A DNA stretch of 64,000 bases. Source: JAGQPD01 sp020426865. Its GTDB lineage: Bacteria; Planctomycetota; Planctomycetia; Pirellulales; Pirellulaceae. Position 1 is the first letter of the stretch, and the number at the start of each line of letters is the position of its first letter. Below are positions 61,225 through 64,000 of the stretch, one piece after another. The position numbers were made by a program, and so were the translations under genes. Location: assembly GCA_041399065.1 (NCBI GenBank), contig JAWKTN010000004.1:310001-374000 (forward strand). Direction: 5' to 3'. The notes under the pieces are model-generated. The model had not been told where the DNA came from and did no database searches. It saw nothing but the letters and a program-made list of their open reading frames with translations.

Positions 61225-61613
61225 CTTCGTCCTCGTAACGTCAGATTGCCCAGTCGAAATGGATGATCAAAGCACGCCTCTTTGCCTTGACGAAAAAAGA
61301 TCCGGACGCGGACGCACCAATGGATGTATAACAACTGCCCGGCATAACTCAGTGGACTGTTCGGCAGCGGCGTGCGAAACGACCGCAAAACTCGCAGATC
61401 GCCGTCTTCGACATCCGCTGCCACTCGCCGTTCAAAATAATGGACCCCCATGTCCTGGTCCCCTTTCCCCTCCGTGTACCACAACACCGATGCCTCCACG
61501 GCCTGTAAACTGCCCGCCTCGACCGCATCAATTTGATAGTCGCACTTCAATATCTGCCCCGGTCGGTACGCCGGCAAATGGTCAAATAATTGGATACTGA
61601 TTAGGGGTTCCAT
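61221..61613 (-). CDS. Arrestin-like soluble protein
   Basis: The 130-aa product (ATG at 61613) begins PLISIQLFDHLPAYRPGQIL, continues with ILKCDYQIDAVEAG and a conserved-looking SVLWYTEGKGDQDMGVHYF, and ends with LPNSPLSYAGQLLYIHWCVRVRIFFRQGKE. The strand pattern and length fit a single arrestin-like half domain. It overlaps the upstream membrane-protein gene by 13 bases and the downstream ATPase gene by four. A longer frame from 61715 exists but lies inside the membrane-protein gene. Confidence 0.7.
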   Translation of the reverse strand: MEPLISIQLFDHLPAYRPGQILKCDYQIDAVEAGSLQAVEASVLWYTEGKGDQDMGVHYFERRVAADVEDGDLRVLRSFRTPLPNSPLSYAGQLLYIHWCVRVRIFFRQGKEACFDHPFRLGNLTLRGRR

Positions 61614-62740
61614 GTAAAGCCCCCTTTTCCTGCAGATTCCCCACTGTCGGGTGTATTGACTTGCCCCATGAGAGGTATAACGATGAGTGGGAAAACGCGT
61701 TGAGTCGGCGGCCATTTGCGATATTTACCGGTCACGACCAGCTGCCATCGGATGGCGTTGTTGGGGGCCTTGAACGAGTGCATGGCCTCATCGGGCAAAA
61801 AAAATTCGGCCTGGTACTCGAATGGAATCCCTGCCTTGATCGTGAAATCTCGGCACTCCAGCACCGTCCGTTCCGCGACTTCACGCCGTTCGGTCCGGAC
61901 GTCGGTCCCTTCGCGGTAGGTCACTTCTTCTTGGCAAACCAGTTTCATCGTCAGGGCAACCACATTCACCTGACCAGCTTGCGAGAGGAATACGGCATAC
62001 CGTTGGCCAGGAATGAGCGGCAGATCGGAGACTTCGACCTGGGTCGGGCCGACGCTATTGAAGAGTACCAGACAATAGAAAAAGTCCTTAACGCACCAGA
62101 TGGTGGCAACCAGCATGGGCAGCACGAGCAGCAGCATGAGCCAGGAGATCGAACCTTCCTGTTGGAATTGTTGGTAGACGACGACGGCAACGACGGCCGT
62201 CAGACCGCTGAGGATCATGGCGGCGACGGCGCTGATCCAGGTGCGAACGATGGGGGAACTGGCGATCGGCAGGCGGTAGGCGAGGGTGATTCCTGGCGAA
62301 TTCACCAGGTTAGCGTTTTGCGGGATGGTGGGGTAATCGCGAAGCGCGGGTCCGCGGTCTGCGCGTGGGTCCAATTCTGAGGCACGGCGGGCCAGTGCCT
62401 TGCGACGTTCGGCCGAGGTACGATGGACGAGCAGGCGGTAGATCAGTCGGGTGGCGCTGAGGATGGCGAGGGATCCGAGGGCGAACACCAGCAGCCAGAA
62501 GGACTGTCCCTGCGTCCACGTTCGCGGCTTTAGGGACGGGAGCAGCCGAAAGGTGATCGCGGCGACCAGGATCGTGGCCGATAATAGAAAGAGAGCGGCG
62601 AAGAAGACCGTTTCACCGACCCGCGCCACAATCGGGGACCCAGTGCGGCGGTTTCCCCGTTTTTTCTGCCATAATCGAAGTTTCGACGCCAACACCGCGC
62701 TCCACGGGCCACCCCAATTCCGCGACACGTGAGCCACCAT
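61601..62740 (-). CDS. Membrane protein with C-terminal arrestin-like domain
   Basis: From the ATG at 62740 the 379-aa product has two N-terminal membrane helices (near 45-65 and 80-100), a basic loop, two more (near 170-225) and then a soluble beta-rich region with VEVSDLPLIPGQRYAVFLSQAG, VLECRDFTIKAGIPFEYQAEF and NAIRWQLVVTGKYRKWPP. The latter resembles the second arrestin-like half domain (compare the preceding entry). Upstream frame to 62845 has no similarity and faces the divergent cyclase gene. It is the first gene of the three-gene set. Confidence 0.7.
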   Translation of the reverse strand: MVAHVSRNWGGPWSAVLASKLRLWQKKRGNRRTGSPIVARVGETVFFAALFLLSATILVAAITFRLLPSLKPRTWTQGQSFWLLVFALGSLAILSATRLIYRLLVHRTSAERRKALARRASELDPRADRGPALRDYPTIPQNANLVNSPGITLAYRLPIASSPIVRTWISAVAAMILSGLTAVVAVVVYQQFQQEGSISWLMLLLVLPMLVATIWCVKDFFYCLVLFNSVGPTQVEVSDLPLIPGQRYAVFLSQAGQVNVVALTMKLVCQEEVTYREGTDVRTERREVAERTVLECRDFTIKAGIPFEYQAEFFLPDEAMHSFKAPNNAIRWQLVVTGKYRKWPPTQRVFPLIVIPLMGQVNTPDSGESAGKGGFTWNP

Positions 62741-62790
62741 GCAGCTCGAGGACGTGTTTGCAATCCAATAGCACCATAAAACGAACACCG

Positions 62791-64000
62791 ATGATCGACA
62801 AGCCCCACGCTCCGACTGCTGCTGCCCCGTCACGGCGGCCCTCAAGCAGCCCGGCCGACGTAGTTCGGCCGTGGTCGGTCCGCCACAGTTTGTTGATCGT
62901 CTGTTGGACTCCCGTTTTAGCTCAGGTCTTTGCCAGCACGTTCAATATTGCCTACAACCTGCAACACCTTCGGCCCCTGTTGACCGCTGATCAGCAGCGG
63001 TTGTTTCAATGGACGATCGCCATTTACAACCTCATCGTCTATCCAGTTGCCGGCGCGTATTGGTGGCATTCGGTGATGGCGATCCGCCCTGCGTTTGATG
63101 CGTGTCTTCAACAGCGTGAACCGCCACGCGTCCAGCTGGCTCGCGCCCGTCGCCGATGCATCAACATTCCATGGTGGTTTACTGGCATTGGGGCTTCGGC
63201 ATGGTTGTTTTGCATCCCGGTGTTTTTGACGGTCCTTTCGTTGAGCCGCGATCCCTTGCGGTGGGAAGTCCACTTTCACCTGACGGTGTCCTTCTTGATC
63301 GCGGCATCAATGGGGTTGACGCACGCCTTCTTCGCCTCGGAGATCATCATCCAACGTCTGTTGTTTCCGGTATTGTTTCAGGACGCCAAACCGTCGGACA
63401 CGGCCGGTGGCGTCGCGTTGTCACTGACCGGTCGAGGGCTCATGTGGGCCTTCTCCGCGGTAATCTGCCCCGTTGTTTCGCTACTGTTGCTGGCCCTCAA
63501 CCCCGATCCGACCCATCACGAAGAGCCCGTGATTGTCCTTTGGGTGGGGGGCGCCGCGATTGTTTTTGGTGTGTTCTCGGCTTGGTTGTTGGGAAACTGG
63601 ATCTCGCAGCCCGTCCGCCGACTCCGTGATGCGTCGCGCCGCGTCTCGCACGGCGATCTGGATTTCTCCATCGAATTGTTGCGTGCCGATGAATTTGGAC
63701 CGCTCATTGATGAATTCAATCGTATGCTGCGCGAGCTGAAGGAAAAAGAACAGCTGCAGGAAACCTTCGGCCTTCACGTTGGCCGCCAAGCCGCCCTGCA
63801 AATCCTGCAACGCGATCCCGGCTTGGGAGGTACGCAACAAAATGTCACCATTATGTTTGCCGACCTCCGCGGCTTTACCGCTCGCTGCAACAACAGTTCA
63901 GCCGAGGAAGCCGTGCGGATCCTCAACGAATTCTTTTCGGCAATGGTCGAAGTTATTGACCAGCATCGCGGCATGGTCAACAAATTCCTGGGAGATGGGT
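62791..64000 (+). CDS. HAMP/adenylate cyclase, 3' end outside the window
   Basis: An ATG at 62791 opens a frame that runs without a stop to the right edge (403 codons). The product has a basic N-terminus, helices around residues 33-50, 80-95, 130-150, 165-180, 215-235 and 250-270, a HAMP segment (WISQPVRRLRDASRRVSHGDL near 270-290), and a class III cyclase domain starting VTIMFADLRGFTARCNN near 350 and continuing to KFLGDG at the edge. The metal-binding Asp of FADLRGF and of FLGDG are in place. It is probably a membrane-bound adenylate or guanylate cyclase. It is divergent from the arrestin-like operon, 50 bases apart. Confidence 0.88.
   Translation, partial: MIDKPHAPTAAAPSRRPSSSPADVVRPWSVRHSLLIVCWTPVLAQVFASTFNIAYNLQHLRPLLTADQQRLFQWTIAIYNLIVYPVAGAYWWHSVMAIRPAFDACLQQREPPRVQLARARRRCINIPWWFTGIGASAWLFCIPVFLTVLSLSRDPLRWEVHFHLTVSFLIAASMGLTHAFFASEIIIQRLLFPVLFQDAKPSDTAGGVALSLTGRGLMWAFSAVICPVVSLLLLALNPDPTHHEEPVIVLWVGGAAIVFGVFSAWLLGNWISQPVRRLRDASRRVSHGDLDFSIELLRADEFGPLIDEFNRMLRELKEKEQLQETFGLHVGRQAALQILQRDPGLGGTQQNVTIMFADLRGFTARCNNSSAEEAVRILNEFFSAMVEVIDQHRGMVNKFLGDG

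Noticed and set aside
1..64000. tRNA or rRNA genes
   Set aside because: No cloverleaf with a GTTCRA-type T-arm and no conserved rRNA segments were noticed by eye; a dedicated scan would be decisive.

Overview
The window looks like a chromosomal segment of a planctomycete, probably from the Pirellula side of the phylum. The evidence is gene content rather than any marker RNA. There are three DUF1559 proteins (two with pseudopilin N-termini), dockerin/LamG proteins ending in VPEP sorting signals, a DUF1549 fragment, a PadR regulator paired with a HAAS-like protein, a nickel superoxide dismutase, arrestin-like proteins, zinc-ribbon membrane proteins, and frequent GTG/TTG starts. No rRNA, tRNA, CRISPR array, integrase, transposase or prophage gene was seen.

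Layout. 1-1615: a DUF1559 pseudopilin and a small lipoprotein. 2023-5309: the translation cluster rpsB-tsf-pyrH-frr behind a strong promoter and a structured leader. 5490-14996: a duplicated parvulin-type foldase, an OYE-like flavin oxidoreductase, mfd, and a second parvulin-type protein. 15017-19139: accessory stretch with a DUF1559 lipoprotein, a palindromic repeat, a small membrane protein, a truncated DUF1549 gene, degenerate repeats and a padR-HAAS operon. 19142-25569 (minus): a complete oligopeptide ABC operon oppABCDF followed by a small membrane protein. 25675-29459: a SpoU methyltransferase, then purA-uppS-cdsA. 29485-34100 (minus): acs, two thioredoxin-fold proteins and an RmlD-like reductase. 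34248-37949: an osmoprotectant ABC pair, with binding protein and permease fused, and a beta-CASP nuclease. 37954-38417: an inverted-repeat-bounded repeat element in two copies. 38556-41942: a large YhaN/SbcC-like ATPase fused to two DUF4332 helix-hairpin-helix domains, with an intrinsic terminator after it. 42058-50323: a USP-DUF389 membrane protein, a GT39-like glycosyltransferase, a CbiX-like chelatase, a LamG/PEP-CTERM protein, a ThuA-like protein and a triple zinc-ribbon membrane protein. 50309-54952 (minus): an export cluster consisting of a fused double PEP-CTERM protein, a DUF1559 pseudopilin and a lipoprotein. 55280-58583: secreted NiSOD, polX and a DRG-like GTPase. 58656-62740 (minus): a Tyr/Gly/Pro-rich secreted protein and a translationally coupled three-gene set (arrestin-like membrane protein, arrestin-like soluble protein, P-loop ATPase). 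62791-end: a HAMP/adenylate cyclase gene cut by the window edge.

The most unusual items are the YhaN-DUF4332 fusion (its Walker B aspartate is asparagine) lying next to a beta-CASP nuclease and a repeat element; the in-frame fusion of two PEP-CTERM proteins; the arrestin/arrestin/ATPase operon; the glycine-tyrosine-rich HAAS/secretin-like protein under PadR; and the NiSOD whose Sec signal peptide appears to create the nickel-binding His1. All functional statements are from motif reading; no database search was run.
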